Positions 26,517 through 35,390 of a DNA stretch of 64,000 bases are shown one piece after another (positions within the stretch are counted from its first letter, which is position 1; every line of letters begins with the position of its first letter). The translations under genes and the position numbers were made by a program. Origin of the DNA: Firm-04 sp045596625 (lineage in GTDB: Bacteria > Bacillota > Clostridia > Oscillospirales > Ruminococcaceae); NCBI GenBank assembly GCA_045596625.1, contig JAZOCU010000011.1, forward strand, positions 24,158 through 88,157, written 5' to 3'. Under the pieces are notes generated by a model that had not been told where the DNA came from, did no database searches, and saw nothing but the letters and a program-made list of their open reading frames with translations.

Positions 26517-27896
26517 TTATATAACAGCGTTATGTTCTGTCTCATCTTGTCTTGGGAATTTTCGTCGCATAAGCAGAAAGCATAACAGATGCACTATAAA
26601 TGTAATGATCCATGTAATCGGGTAGGATAAAAACAGCATAAATTGTGTATGGTATTCGGGGATAGTAAATACTGTAAAGATCCACAAAATCCGCAGGCCG
26701 CAAGCACCCAGCAGCGAAACAATGGTTGGTGTGACAGCATATCCCATACCACGGATATTACCCACAATGCAATCCATCAATCCACAGGTGCAATAGAAGC
26801 AGCACACCAATTGCATACGTACCATGCCGGCAGCGATCACATCAGGTCTGGGATCGTAGATCGACAGCAAAGGTTCCCCCAGAAGATATGCAAGATTTCC
26901 GAACATTAGCCCTGTTACACAAGCGCAGATGCAGCTGATCCAAGCGATTTTATTGATCCTGCTATAGGTACCTGCACCGATATTGCGGCTCATGAAGGTC
27001 AAAGCCGTCTGAGAAAATGCGTTCATGGAGACCCAGATAAAGCCTTCGATACTTGCAGCTGCCGCACTGCCTGCCATCACAATGGAACCAAACCCGTTGA
27101 TCGATGACTGGATCACCACATTGGATAATGAAAATACTACACCTTGAAAGCCCGCAGGAATTCCGATCTGCAAAATACGCAACGCAATGCTTCGATGAAA
27201 TTTCAGCTTTGCAAAGGAAAAGCGAAATGCTTTTTCTTCCTTCATCAGACAGCGAAGCACCAATCCTGCGGAGATGCATTGTGAAATTACCGTTGCCAGA
27301 GCTACTCCGGCAACATCCATTTTGCAAAGGATGACAAAGAACAGATTGAGTATCACGTTGATGATACCTGCAAAGGTCAGATAATAAAGCGGGCGTTTGG
27401 TATCACCTTTTGCACGCAGGATAGAGCTGCCGAAATTGTAGATCATCATAGCGATCATGCCTAAGAAATACAGACGCAGATATAAAGTCGAAAGCGAAAG
27501 TGTTTCTTCCGGTGTCTGCATCCATGTCAGAAGCTGCTCTGCCATAATAATACCGATTACAGTGAGCAGGCCTCCGCTGATGATGCTTAGCAGCAGGGAA
27601 GTATGCACAGTCTGATTGACCTCTTTGGTTTCGCCGGCGCCCATAAATCGTGCAGTCAGTACATTGGCACCGGTGGATAATCCCAAAAACAGATTGGTCA
27701 TCAGATTGACCAGCGCTGTTGTTGAGCCTACAGCAGCCAAAGAGTGCTCTCCGGCAAAATTGCCGACCACGATCACATCGGCTGCATTGAACAGCAGCTG
27801 TAATACACTGGAAAGCATCAGCGGAAGCGTCAGACGCAGAAGTCCGGGCAAAATCGGCCCGCGACACATTTCAACAGAATGTTGTTTTGTTTTCAT
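26517..27896 (-). CDS. MATE-family multidrug/Na+ antiporter
   Basis: A 459-residue inner-membrane exporter with about 12 predicted helices. Two homologous halves each begin with the family pattern (LPLMLSSVLQLLFNAADVIVVGNFAG; second half IGIPAGFQGVVFSLSNVVIQ). Relatives export cationic drugs or metabolites in exchange for Na+ or H+. ATG 27896 follows GGAGGG. It is a single gene with a strong promoter, divergent from the DUF308-like gene. The substrate cannot be inferred. Confidence 0.92.
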   Translation of the reverse strand: MKTKQHSVEMCRGPILPGLLRLTLPLMLSSVLQLLFNAADVIVVGNFAGEHSLAAVGSTTALVNLMTNLFLGLSTGANVLTARFMGAGETKEVNQTVHTSLLLSIISGGLLTVIGIIMAEQLLTWMQTPEETLSLSTLYLRLYFLGMIAMMIYNFGSSILRAKGDTKRPLYYLTFAGIINVILNLFFVILCKMDVAGVALATVISQCISAGLVLRCLMKEEKAFRFSFAKLKFHRSIALRILQIGIPAGFQGVVFSLSNVVIQSSINGFGSIVMAGSAAAASIEGFIWVSMNAFSQTALTFMSRNIGAGTYSRINKIAWISCICACVTGLMFGNLAYLLGEPLLSIYDPRPDVIAAGMVRMQLVCCFYCTCGLMDCIVGNIRGMGYAVTPTIVSLLGACGLRILWIFTVFTIPEYHTQFMLFLSYPITWIITFIVHLLCFLLMRRKFPRQDETEHNAVI

Positions 27897-27919
27897 GAAA
27901 ACCCTCCAAACGAAATAAC

Positions 27920-27948
27920 ATTATACGCTCCTTTTACAAAAAAGTCAA
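27920..27948 (-). promoter_or_regulatory. Promoter for the MATE gene
   Basis: On the minus strand TTGACT, 17-bp spacer, TATAAT (27920-27925). Confidence 0.85.
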
Positions 27949-27968
27949 GAGAAACTTTATGAATAGAC

Positions 27969-27997
27969 TGGTCAAATTGGAAAATATGTGCTATAAT
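27969..27997 (+). promoter_or_regulatory. Promoter for the DUF308-like gene
   Basis: TGGTCA, 17-bp spacer, TATAAT (27992-27997), with an extended -10 TGC. It is divergent from the MATE promoter, 20 bases away. Confidence 0.7.
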
Positions 27998-28058
27998 AAA
28001 GAATATGGAAACGAATTGTCCGTTGATCGTTATGGTTTCATTGGAAAGGAGAAGCGCT

Positions 28059-28514
28059 ATGCAAAAGAATTCATCTCTAATGACTGCCGTGTTGTCAATC
28101 GCACTTGGTATCTTGTTTGTGATCAAACGTGGCGGTGTACTGGGCCTTGCTGTTTCACTGGTCGGATTGGTGTTGATCATTGCTGCAATTTTCGATCTTG
28201 TGAAGAAGGATGTCACTTCTGCGATCGTTAAGGGCGTGCTCGGCGTTGGTGTGCTGGTGTTTGGAAATCTGTTTATCCATCTTGCTTTATATCTCATTGC
28301 AATTGCTCTGCTGATCATGGGGCTGCTGCAGCTTGTGCAGTCGATCCGCAATAAAAATCGCAATGCTATGGCGTTGATCGCACCCGGACTCACGGTTCTT
28401 GCAGGCGTTTGTCTTTTGTTTCAACAGGGCGGCTCTGTGGATTGGATCTTTATTATGGTTGGAATTGTGTTGATCATTGAGGGCGTATTGTCACTTGGAT
28501 CTCTGAAATCATAA
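28059..28514 (+). CDS. DUF308/HdeD-like membrane protein
   Basis: A 151-residue protein that is almost all membrane helices, five or six short ones, with a repeated G.L..I.G...L. pattern typical of the HdeD/DUF308 group. The role of this group in Firmicutes is unclear. Start ATG 28059 follows AAAGGAGAAG; an in-frame ATG at 28005 lies only about 8 bases after the -10 box and is unlikely. It precedes prfA by 72 bases. Confidence 0.7.
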   Translation: MQKNSSLMTAVLSIALGILFVIKRGGVLGLAVSLVGLVLIIAAIFDLVKKDVTSAIVKGVLGVGVLVFGNLFIHLALYLIAIALLIMGLLQLVQSIRNKNRNAMALIAPGLTVLAGVCLLFQQGGSVDWIFIMVGIVLIIEGVLSLGSLKS

Positions 28515-28536
28515 TGTAGCGGTCAAGTTATATCAG

Positions 28537-28554
28537 ATCAATGCGATCATTGAT
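28537..28554. other. Inverted repeat before prfA
   Basis: ATCAATG-CGAT-CATTGAT, perfect 7-bp arms, in the 72-base gap before prfA. It could form a small RNA hairpin or be an operator. Confidence 0.4.
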
Positions 28555-28586
28555 ACCTTAAAACATAAAAGGAGGACGGTTGTCCC

Positions 28587-29672
28587 GTGAGTCTTTATGA
28601 CCAACTGGAACTGACTGAGCAGAAATTCGATGAGCTGGATGCTCGTTTGCAGGATGGTGCTGTAGCGTCGGATCCTGTGCGATTTGCCGCGCTTATGCGG
28701 GAATATAAGCAGCTCACACCGCTGATCGAAGCCTATCGCAGCTACAAAAGCTGTCAGTCGGATATGGAGGAAGCGCAGATGCTGCTTTCCGAAAACGCCG
28801 ATGATACAGAGCTGCGTGCTTTGGCACAGGAACAATATGATACTGCCCATACACAAAGCGAAGTCCTGTTTCATGAATTGAAATGTCTGCTGCTGCCCAA
28901 AGATCCCAACGATGACCGTAACGTGATCGTAGAGATCCGAGGTGGAGCCGGCGGCGAGGAAGCTGCCTTGTTTGCGGGATCTCTGTATCGAATGTACAGT
29001 ATGTATGCCGAACGACAAGGCTGGCAGCGTACTGTTATGAGCAGCAATCCCACAGAGCTTGGCGGCATGAAGGAGATCAGCTTTTCATTGTCGGGCGAGC
29101 AGGTCTATGCGAAAATGAAATTCGAAAGCGGTGTACATCGAGTGCAGCGTGTTCCGGAAACCGAATCCCAGGGACGTGTGCATACCTCGACGGTGACCGT
29201 AGCTGTTTTGCCGGAAGTAGAAGCGGTTGAGCTGACCATTCAGCCCACTGATCTGCGGATCGATGTGTTCCGTGCCAGCGGTGCGGGCGGACAGCATATC
29301 AACAAAACTGAATCTGCTGTGCGCATTACGCATATCCCTACGGGTGTGGTGGTAGAATGTCAGGATGAGCGCAGCCAGCATAAAAACAAGGATCGTGCCA
29401 TGTCAATTCTGCGGGCACGGCTTTATGCCATGAAAGAAGCCGAACAAACAGAACGGATTGCCGGAGAACGCCGCTTGCAGGTCGGTACCGGTGATCGCTC
29501 TGAACGGATCCGCACCTATAATTTCCCGCAAGGACGTATGACCGATCACCGCATCGGACTATCCCTCTATAAGCTTGAGGATATCATGAACGGTGATCTG
29601 GATTCCATTTTCGAAGCCTTGCAAACTGCAGATCAAGCAGATAAGCTGGCAAGTCAGGAGGCGCAATATTGA
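28587..29672 (+). CDS. prfA: Peptide chain release factor 1
   Basis: Ends translation at UAA and UAG codons. The 361-residue protein has the helical N-terminal domain, a codon-recognition domain (about 110-220) and the GGQ loop GAGGQHINKTES (GGQ near residue 234), which triggers peptidyl-tRNA hydrolysis. Length and the HRVQRVPETESQGRVHTS segment fit RF1 rather than RF2. Start GTG 28587 is 11 bases after AGGAGG. It is the first of three overlapping genes (prfA, tsaC, coaE fusion). The usual prmC partner is not adjacent. Confidence 0.95.
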   Translation: MSLYDQLELTEQKFDELDARLQDGAVASDPVRFAALMREYKQLTPLIEAYRSYKSCQSDMEEAQMLLSENADDTELRALAQEQYDTAHTQSEVLFHELKCLLLPKDPNDDRNVIVEIRGGAGGEEAALFAGSLYRMYSMYAERQGWQRTVMSSNPTELGGMKEISFSLSGEQVYAKMKFESGVHRVQRVPETESQGRVHTSTVTVAVLPEVEAVELTIQPTDLRIDVFRASGAGGQHINKTESAVRITHIPTGVVVECQDERSQHKNKDRAMSILRARLYAMKEAEQTERIAGERRLQVGTGDRSERIRTYNFPQGRMTDHRIGLSLYKLEDIMNGDLDSIFEALQTADQADKLASQEAQY

Positions 29673-30694
29673 TGATCACTCATCGTTTAATCTTTCGTGA
29701 AATTGATCAAGCTGCAGCACTTCTGCGTGCAGGGCATCCTGTGGGAATGCCCACGGAAACGGTATATGGTCTTGCTGCTAATGCATTTGATCCCGAGGCG
29801 GTCAAGCGGATTTTTGCAGCGAAGGGACGTCCTGCCGATAATCCTTTGATCGTGCATATTGCCGACATGGAGGACTGGGCACCTCTTGTCAAGGAGATCC
29901 CGCCACTTGCCCAAGCATTGGCAGAACGCTTCTGGCCGGGCCCTTTGACCATTATCTTACCGAAAAATGACCGCATCCCATCGGAAACCTCCGGTGGTCT
30001 GGATACTGTCGGTGTACGTCTGCCGGCACATCCGCTGGCACAAGATCTGATCCGTGCAGCTGGCTTTCCGCTTGCAGCGCCTTCTGCCAATCGTTCGGGC
30101 AGTCCCAGTCCCACCTGTGCTTCTCATGTTATACAGGATCTGGATGGAAGGATTCCGGCTGTGTTGGATGGCGGATTATGTATTTGCGGTATTGAATCTA
30201 CTGTGGTATCACTGGATGATGACCGGACAGTTCGGGTATTGCGTCCCGGATTCGTCACCCCGGAACAGCTCGGTGAGATCGCACCAAAAGTCATTGTGGA
30301 TGATGGTGTCCTTGCAGAACTTGCCCCCGATCGCCCAGCGGCCTCGCCTGGCATGAAATATAAACATTATGCGCCGAATACCGCTGTAATATTAGTGAAA
30401 GGCAGTGCCGCTTCTGTGCTTTCGTATATCGCATCACAATACAATGAAGGCGATGCTGCGCTGGTTTTTGACAGCGATCTGCCGGCATATGCGGAAAAGG
30501 GGATACGGGCATATGCCTACGGTGACAGTGATGATGCAAGAGGTGCACAGCTTTTTCATCACTTAAGAAAAATGGATAAAATGGGTCTGCAGCGCATTCT
30601 GATTCGTGCGCCAAGAACTGACGGAATCGGGCTTGCGGTGTATAATCGTTTGATCCGTGCTGCAGGCTATGATGTGAGGGATGCTGATGAATAG
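29672..30694 (+). CDS. tsaC: L-threonylcarbamoyladenylate synthase (Sua5 type)
   Basis: Makes threonylcarbamoyl-AMP from Thr, bicarbonate and ATP for the t6A37 tRNA modification. The 340-residue protein has the YrdC domain (about 1-205): GMPTETVYGLAANA, KGRPADNPLIVHI and SANRSGSPSPT motifs. A linker with SPGMKYKHYAP and a C-terminal Sua5 domain follow, so it is the two-domain Sua5/YwlC form. The start overlaps the prfA stop (A of ATG 29672 is the last base of TGA) with AGGAGG upstream; TTG 29669 is an alternative. Confidence 0.93.
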   Translation: MITHRLIFREIDQAAALLRAGHPVGMPTETVYGLAANAFDPEAVKRIFAAKGRPADNPLIVHIADMEDWAPLVKEIPPLAQALAERFWPGPLTIILPKNDRIPSETSGGLDTVGVRLPAHPLAQDLIRAAGFPLAAPSANRSGSPSPTCASHVIQDLDGRIPAVLDGGLCICGIESTVVSLDDDRTVRVLRPGFVTPEQLGEIAPKVIVDDGVLAELAPDRPAASPGMKYKHYAPNTAVILVKGSAASVLSYIASQYNEGDAALVFDSDLPAYAEKGIRAYAYGDSDDARGAQLFHHLRKMDKMGLQRILIRAPRTDGIGLAVYNRLIRAAGYDVRDADE

Positions 30695-32717
30695 CCCTGT
30701 GATCATTGGTCTGACGGGGCAGACAGGCGCCGGAAAAACAACGGTCAGTGCGCTGTTTGCACAAAACGGCTTTGCTGTAATCAATGCAGATCAGATCGCA
30801 CGGCAGGTGGTTACTCCGCAATCGCCCTGTCTGCGAGAGATCGTTGCCCGCTTCGGGAACGATCTGCTGCTGCCCGATGGCTCTATGAATCGCAAAGCAG
30901 CTGCAAAGCTGATCTTTACGGATAATGCGGCAAAGGAGGCATATCTTGCCATTATCTTCCCATATATTCGTGATTCTGTCAATGAGCAAATTACAATGCT
31001 TTCTGCCAAAGGGGAGTCTAAGCTCCTGCTGGATGCGCCTACCCTTTTTGAAAGCGGATGTCATACAATGTGCGATGCTATCGTATCGGTTATTGCGCCG
31101 GAAGAAATACGATTATCCCGTATATGTGCTCGGGATAGCCTTACCGAAGCGGAGGCAAGACAACGTATGGCATCTCAGCTGAGTGAAGCATATTTTATAT
31201 CCCATTCTCGTTGGGTGATCAGCAATCGGCATACCATCGATACGTTGTGTGAGCAAACCCAACAGGTCATTACACAGATATTATCTCAATATCACAAAGG
31301 AGGAACTCTCATGGGAATGAGTAAGGATGAACTGAAAGTATTGAAGGAATCGCTGCTGATGAATAAGCAGCATGCCGTACAGAGGATGGAGGAAGCTGAG
31401 ATTGCAAAGGCAGATGCTTTTTGTAGTGAGTATATGCAGTTTTTGAATGTCAGTAAAACAGAGCGGGAAGCCGCTTCCGAAGCAGTCAGATTGCTGGAAG
31501 CCAGAGGCTTTCGCAAATGGCAGCGTGAAGATCCGGTCAAAGCAGGCGATCGGATCTATGTGACCAATCGCGGCAAGGCAGTTATCGCTGCGGTGATCGG
31601 CTCCAAACCGCTTGCAGATGGCATTCGTTTGACAGCAGCGCATATTGATGCACCACGTCTGGATCTGAAGCAATCTCCGTTATATGAGGATACTGAGCTT
31701 GCTCTGTTCAAAACGCATTATTACGGCGGCATCAAGAAATATCAATGGACAACGATCCCCATGGCGCTTCATGGCGTGATTGTAAAGCAGGATGGTTCTA
31801 CTGTCACGGTAAACATCGGAGAAGCACCCACCGATCCTGTGTTCTGCATCACCGATCTGTTGCCGCATCTGGCAACAGAGCAGGTTAAGCGCACCTTGGG
31901 ACAGGGGATTCATGGTGAGGAACTGAACGTGCTCATCGGATCTCGTCCCATTTGCACTGAGGAGGGCGGCGATCTGGTCAAGCTGCGGATCCTGCAGCTT
32001 CTTAATGAGAAATATGGCATCATTGAGAGCGATTTTCTCTCGGCAGAGCTGGAGATCGTACCTGCCGGCAATGCACGTGATCTTGGATTTGACCGCAGCA
32101 TGATTGGTGCATATGGACATGATGATCGTGTATGTGCCTATCCTGCACTGGCAGCATTGATGGACTGTTCCGATCCTGCCTATACAGCTGTTACCATCCT
32201 GACGGATAAAGAGGAGATTGGCAGCGATGGCAATACCGGCTTATGCTCCTCGTATTTCCACGATTTCATCCGTGATCTTGCAGCGGTATGCGGCACACGG
32301 GCACATATTGTATTTTCTGCCTCGCAGTGTCTGTCTGCGGATGTGACTGCCGCTTATGATCCGACATTTGCCGATGTCAATGATCGCCGCAATTGTGCCT
32401 ATCTCAATTACGGTGTGTGCATGATGAAATACACCGGTGCACGAGGCAAAAGCGGTTCTTCGGATGCTTCTGCGGAATTTGTCGGAACGATCCGCAATCT
32501 TTTGGATAGCAATGGTGTTATCTGGCAGACCGGTGAGCTTGGTAAGGTGGATCTTGGCGGCGGCGGTACTGTGGCAGCCTATCTTGCCAATCTGAATATC
32601 GACACGGTGGATGTTGGTGTACCGGTGCTCTCCATGCATGCTCCTATGGAAGTTGTCAGCAAGCTGGATGTCTATCAGGCATACCGAGCTTTCTTGGTAT
32701 TCCAACAAACGAAATAA
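30687..32717 (+). CDS. coaE: Fusion: dephospho-CoA kinase (CoaE) + M18 aminopeptidase
   Basis: One uninterrupted frame encodes two full-length enzymes. Residues 1 to about 205 are dephospho-CoA kinase, the last step of CoA synthesis, with P-loop GLTGQTGAGKTTVS, the INADQIARQV motif and the DAPTLFESG lid region. From about 209 to 676 follows an M18 (aspartyl-type) zinc aminopeptidase with AAHIDAPRLDLK, DKEEIGSDG and the terminal MHAPMEVVSKLD metal/catalytic motifs. At the junction an AAAGGAGG lies in frame just before ATG 31311, so the peptidase could also be made alone. Start ATG 30687 is six bases after GAGGG and overlaps the tsaC end. Confidence 0.88.
   Translation: MNSPVIIGLTGQTGAGKTTVSALFAQNGFAVINADQIARQVVTPQSPCLREIVARFGNDLLLPDGSMNRKAAAKLIFTDNAAKEAYLAIIFPYIRDSVNEQITMLSAKGESKLLLDAPTLFESGCHTMCDAIVSVIAPEEIRLSRICARDSLTEAEARQRMASQLSEAYFISHSRWVISNRHTIDTLCEQTQQVITQILSQYHKGGTLMGMSKDELKVLKESLLMNKQHAVQRMEEAEIAKADAFCSEYMQFLNVSKTEREAASEAVRLLEARGFRKWQREDPVKAGDRIYVTNRGKAVIAAVIGSKPLADGIRLTAAHIDAPRLDLKQSPLYEDTELALFKTHYYGGIKKYQWTTIPMALHGVIVKQDGSTVTVNIGEAPTDPVFCITDLLPHLATEQVKRTLGQGIHGEELNVLIGSRPICTEEGGDLVKLRILQLLNEKYGIIESDFLSAELEIVPAGNARDLGFDRSMIGAYGHDDRVCAYPALAALMDCSDPAYTAVTILTDKEEIGSDGNTGLCSSYFHDFIRDLAAVCGTRAHIVFSASQCLSADVTAAYDPTFADVNDRRNCAYLNYGVCMMKYTGARGKSGSSDASAEFVGTIRNLLDSNGVIWQTGELGKVDLGGGGTVAAYLANLNIDTVDVGVPVLSMHAPMEVVSKLDVYQAYRAFLVFQQTK
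31296..31313 (+). promoter_or_regulatory. Internal ribosome binding site inside the coaE-peptidase fusion
   Basis: AAAGGAGG followed by ATG 31311 at good spacing, in the same frame and exactly at the domain junction. It probably marks the start of the once-separate peptidase gene. Confidence 0.7.
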
Positions 32718-32722
32718 TAAGA

Positions 32723-32759
32723 AAAGACCTAAGAGGCAGAGTATGCTTCTTAGGTCTTT
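32723..32759. terminator. Bidirectional terminator
   Basis: AAAGACCTAAGA and its perfect complement (12 bp) with a 13-base loop, between the fusion gene and convergent ribU. Confidence 0.85.
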
Positions 32760-32788
32760 ATGTTTGGATATGATAAAGGAACAGAGCC

Positions 32789-33463
32789 TTATAATACACC
32801 GTTGATCTTGAGAATAGATACAATACAGGCAGCAACGATCAGTAGGGAAAGACACCAGACAGCGATTGTTGCTTTCATGGAATTTGTGTTGCTCTGACGC
32901 TCAGGCAGCAGATGCATCTGACGCAGCACGCGGGTAAAGGGCTTGTAGATCAACATCAGCAATGCTGCATTGAGACCGGCTTTGATCAGATTGAATGGCA
33001 AAAATACCGTTGTGAGCATGCCTGCCACTTCCTGCCGCGTTGTATGGAGATACAGCGGTGTTATGAGATAATTCCAAAGCAGCATAGCAGCGGTCATAGC
33101 AAATACACCGCACACCAGACCTAATACAGCCCCCAGTAAGCTGCGTTTCTTGTGATAGATCCAAGCAGCAGTTGCCGAGAAAAATGCACTTGAAAGTGCA
33201 TTCATCACAAAACCGATGATACCCGTATCACTGACCGGCAACTCAAGCAGAGAGGTAACAACAGACATGAGGAGCGCTGCCAAGGGGCCATATAAAAATC
33301 CGCCCAGTGTAATAAAAACATCCTTTGCCTCATAGCTCAAAAAGCCAAAAAGCTTTAATTTGATCACAAATATCGACAAATAAGCAATCGCTGTGAGCAA
33401 AGCCAAAATGGTAAATTGTTTGAGATCCAAACGCCGTTGCTTGACAGTCGTTTCTGTCTGCAT
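32789..33463 (-). CDS. ribU: ECF transporter S component for riboflavin
   Basis: Substrate-binding membrane subunit of an energy-coupling-factor importer. The 224-residue protein has about six helices and the RibU features: an N-terminal helix with LTAIAYLSIFVIKL, then SYEAKDVFITLGGFLYGPLAALLMSVV and a central VSDTGIIGFVMNALSS. It needs the shared EcfA/A'/T module, not encoded here. An FMN riboswitch lies in its leader, which independently supports flavin uptake. Start ATG 33463 follows AAGGATGATG. A C-terminal extra helix (about 195-220) is longer than in many RibU proteins. Confidence 0.92.
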   Translation of the reverse strand: MQTETTVKQRRLDLKQFTILALLTAIAYLSIFVIKLKLFGFLSYEAKDVFITLGGFLYGPLAALLMSVVTSLLELPVSDTGIIGFVMNALSSAFFSATAAWIYHKKRSLLGAVLGLVCGVFAMTAAMLLWNYLITPLYLHTTRQEVAGMLTTVFLPFNLIKAGLNAALLMLIYKPFTRVLRQMHLLPERQSNTNSMKATIAVWCLSLLIVAACIVSILKINGVL

Positions 33464-33510
33464 GAGAACATCATCCTTTCGATTTGCTGATATAGTATGT
33501 TATGCAGAAG

Positions 33511-33550
33511 AAAACAAAACGCACCTATTTTCCAAAGAAAACAGGTGCGT
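33511..33550 (-). terminator. Terminator of the FMN riboswitch
   Basis: On the minus strand ACGCACCT pairs with AGGTGCGT, with an inner TTTTC/GAAAA stem, then a T-rich tail. A competing hairpin GGTACAG/CTGTACC lies at 33554-33577. Confidence 0.85.
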
Positions 33551-33581
33551 GCAGGTACAGTGATATTGGTCTGTACCGCTT

Positions 33582-33691
33582 GTTTCTTCCATCCGGACTT
33601 TGACCGTCGGTATCGGAATTGCACCGATTCATGCTGCAAAGCAGCCAGCGGACTGTAACCGCCGGTGAGGAATTTCACCTCGCCCTGAAAC
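33582..33691 (-). ncRNA. FMN riboswitch (RFN element)
   Basis: The minus strand shows the RFN signature in order: AGGGCGAGGTGAAATTCC, CACCGGCGGTTACAGTCCGC, ATCGGTGCAATTCCGATACC, GACGGTCAAAGTCCGGATGG and AAGAAAC. The ends GTTTC/GAAAC close P1. A terminator follows, so FMN binding should stop transcription of ribU. Confidence 0.96.
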
Positions 33692-33738
33692 AAAACGGAA
33701 ATTCAATTGAACATATAGGATTATGAGATCAAAGCCGA

Positions 33739-34284
33739 TTATTCCGCAGAAGGATCCTCATCGTCATCCTCTTCCGCGATTTCGCCGGTGGTGATGACAT
33801 CGTAATCGAACTCGAGCGTTTCGTTGCACTGCGGACAAAGCATGCTGCCTTGCTCGAGAAGCTCTTCCTCGATCACAAGTTCAGCGCCACAGGTAGGGCA
33901 GGTGAGCTCGTAGACCGCACCATCGATCTCCTCATCATCGTCATCGTCATCAAAAGAGGTACCGAAGAATTCTGCTTTGCCGAGAGGAATGTCATCTTCA
34001 TCCCAGTCGTCATCATCGTCATCATCGTCGTCCCAGTCGTCGTCGTCATCGTCGTCATCATCGTCACAATAAAGATCGTACTCCACATCGCCCAGATCCT
34101 GATCGATAATATCGCACAGCTCGGTCAGTTCATCCACCTGAGACTGGAGATCGTCGATATACAGCGCCATTTCCTCCATGACTTCTGCCATTTGCAGAAT
34201 CGCCTTGGATTCCTTGGTATCCTGTGTCAGACCCATTCCTTCCAGCAGGCCCTTCATATAAGCAATTTTCTCAGTCAGCTTCAT
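33739..34284 (-). CDS. CD1247-type zinc-ribbon protein with poly-aspartate tract
   Basis: A 181-residue cytoplasmic protein of unknown role, found widely in clostridia next to efp. The N-terminal 60 residues form a helical domain (MKLTEKIAYMKGLLEGMGL, then a heptad-like segment). The middle is an extreme acidic run: ten Asp, Trp, nine Asp, Trp, then a further Asp block (about 72-115). The C terminus is a zinc ribbon (CPTCGAEL, CPQCNETL). Start ATG 34284 follows AAAGG; the in-frame ATG at 34347 has no such site. Confidence 0.75.
   Translation of the reverse strand: MKLTEKIAYMKGLLEGMGLTQDTKESKAILQMAEVMEEMALYIDDLQSQVDELTELCDIIDQDLGDVEYDLYCDDDDDDDDDDWDDDDDDDDDWDEDDIPLGKAEFFGTSFDDDDDDEEIDGAVYELTCPTCGAELVIEEELLEQGSMLCPQCNETLEFDYDVITTGEIAEEDDDEDPSAE
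34004..34066. repeat. Trinucleotide repeat coding for the aspartate tract
   Basis: A run of GTC/ATC triplets (GAC/GAT on the coding strand) interrupted by one Trp codon. GAC and GAT alternate irregularly, which lowers slippage. Confidence 0.8.
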
Positions 34285-34389
34285 GTTTTCCATCCTTTCT
34301 GTGACCGCTGCAGCAAAAGGAGACGGTGCTTCTCTTGTTACAGCCATGTGATCAACACTCTCAACAAGATTATGAGAAACGGCTTGGAC

Positions 34390-34947
34390 TTATGCACGCT
34401 CCATGTATTCACCGGTACGGGTATCCACACGGATCATATCGCCCTCGTCAATGAACAGAGGCACACGGATCTCAGCGCCGGTTTCCACGGTAGCAGGCTT
34501 GGTAGCGTTGGTAGCAGTATTGCCTTTGAAGCCGGGCTCAGTCTTGGTGACCTGCAGCTCAACAAAGAAGGGAGGCTCAACGCCGAATACCTTACCCTTG
34601 TAAGAAAGCACCTTAACTTCCATTTCTTCCTTGACAAAAGCAAAGCTGGGGCCAAGGATATCCTTGCTGATCGGAACCTGCTCATAGGTTTCCAGATCCA
34701 TGAAGTAATACAGATCGCCGTCATTGTAGCTATACTGCATATCTCTGCGCTCAACATAAGCGGTCGGGAATTTTTCAGTGGGGTTGAAGGAACGCTCCAC
34801 CACGGAACCGGTGATGACATTCTTATACTTGGTGCGGACAAATGCGGCACCCTTACCGGGCTTTACGTGCTGAAACTCCACAACCTGAACGACCTGACCG
34901 TCCATTTCAAAGGTAACGCCGTTACGAAAATCGCCAGCAGAAATCAT
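34390..34947 (-). CDS. efp: Translation elongation factor P
   Basis: Relieves ribosome stalling at proline runs. The 185-residue protein has the three beta-barrel domains of EF-P. The tip lysine lies in HVKPGKGAAF (near residue 32). The C-terminal signature is DTRTGEYMERA. No modification gene (epmA/B or ymfI) is near, so the type of lysine modification cannot be said. Start ATG 34947 follows GGAGG with a promoter 50 bases upstream. The CD1247-type gene follows and is probably cotranscribed. Confidence 0.97.
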   Translation of the reverse strand: MISAGDFRNGVTFEMDGQVVQVVEFQHVKPGKGAAFVRTKYKNVITGSVVERSFNPTEKFPTAYVERRDMQYSYNDGDLYYFMDLETYEQVPISKDILGPSFAFVKEEMEVKVLSYKGKVFGVEPPFFVELQVTKTEPGFKGNTATNATKPATVETGAEIRVPLFIDEGDMIRVDTRTGEYMERA

Positions 34948-35000
34948 TAGAAAAACCTCCGTATTTTAATATCCATATGGGTATACAATCATATACTGTT

Positions 35001-35029
35001 ATTCTACACTATTTTTGCACTTTTGGCAA
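35001..35029 (-). promoter_or_regulatory. Promoter for efp
   Basis: On the minus strand TTGCCA, 17-bp spacer, TAGAAT (35001-35006). Confidence 0.8.
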
Positions 35030-35122
35030 GACCTCAGAACAAAAACTGCGCACTCGCACAAAACTTTCTTGTCCTCAAAATAATCTTTGTGCATTCTTAC
35101 GAATTTTCCAAAAAGGATCTCA

Positions 35123-35165
35123 GAACTTGTACGCAACCGTACAAGTTTCAGCGAAAATCCCGCTG
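35123..35165. other. Pair of hairpins in the efp-GH30 gap
   Basis: AACTTGTACG-CAAC-CGTACAAGTT (10-bp perfect stem, 35124-35147), then CAGCG-7-CGCTG (35149-35165). No T run follows, so not a terminator. Confidence 0.6.
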
Positions 35166-35345
35166 TGTTTGAGGAGCAGAGCACGGGATGCAAGGGCTTT
35201 TGGGGATGATCGGGGTATATTTTCCTATAATGGGTCGATTCAATCCAAGGGGATCACTGTGTCCATTTTTCAATGCAATCATTTTTTGAAAAAATGCAGA
35301 CATTTCTCTCGAAAATGTTTGCATATTTCAACAAAGGAAAGAAAA

Positions 35346-35390
35346 GTAGAGAAAAAGAAAGTAGAGAAAAAGAAAGTAGAGGAAAGGAGA
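35346..35390 (+). repeat. 15-bp tandem repeat
   Basis: GTAGAGAAAAAGAAA twice (35346-35375) and a diverged third copy (35376-35390). Purine-only strand asymmetry. Confidence 0.85.

Noticed and set aside
34004..34066. GAT/GAC repeat considered as a contingency (phase-variable) locus
   Set aside because: Triplet changes keep the frame, and the mixed codons make slippage less likely.
35346..35390. Short tandem repeat considered as CRISPR
   Set aside because: The units are contiguous with no spacers and only 15 bp long, and no cas genes are near.
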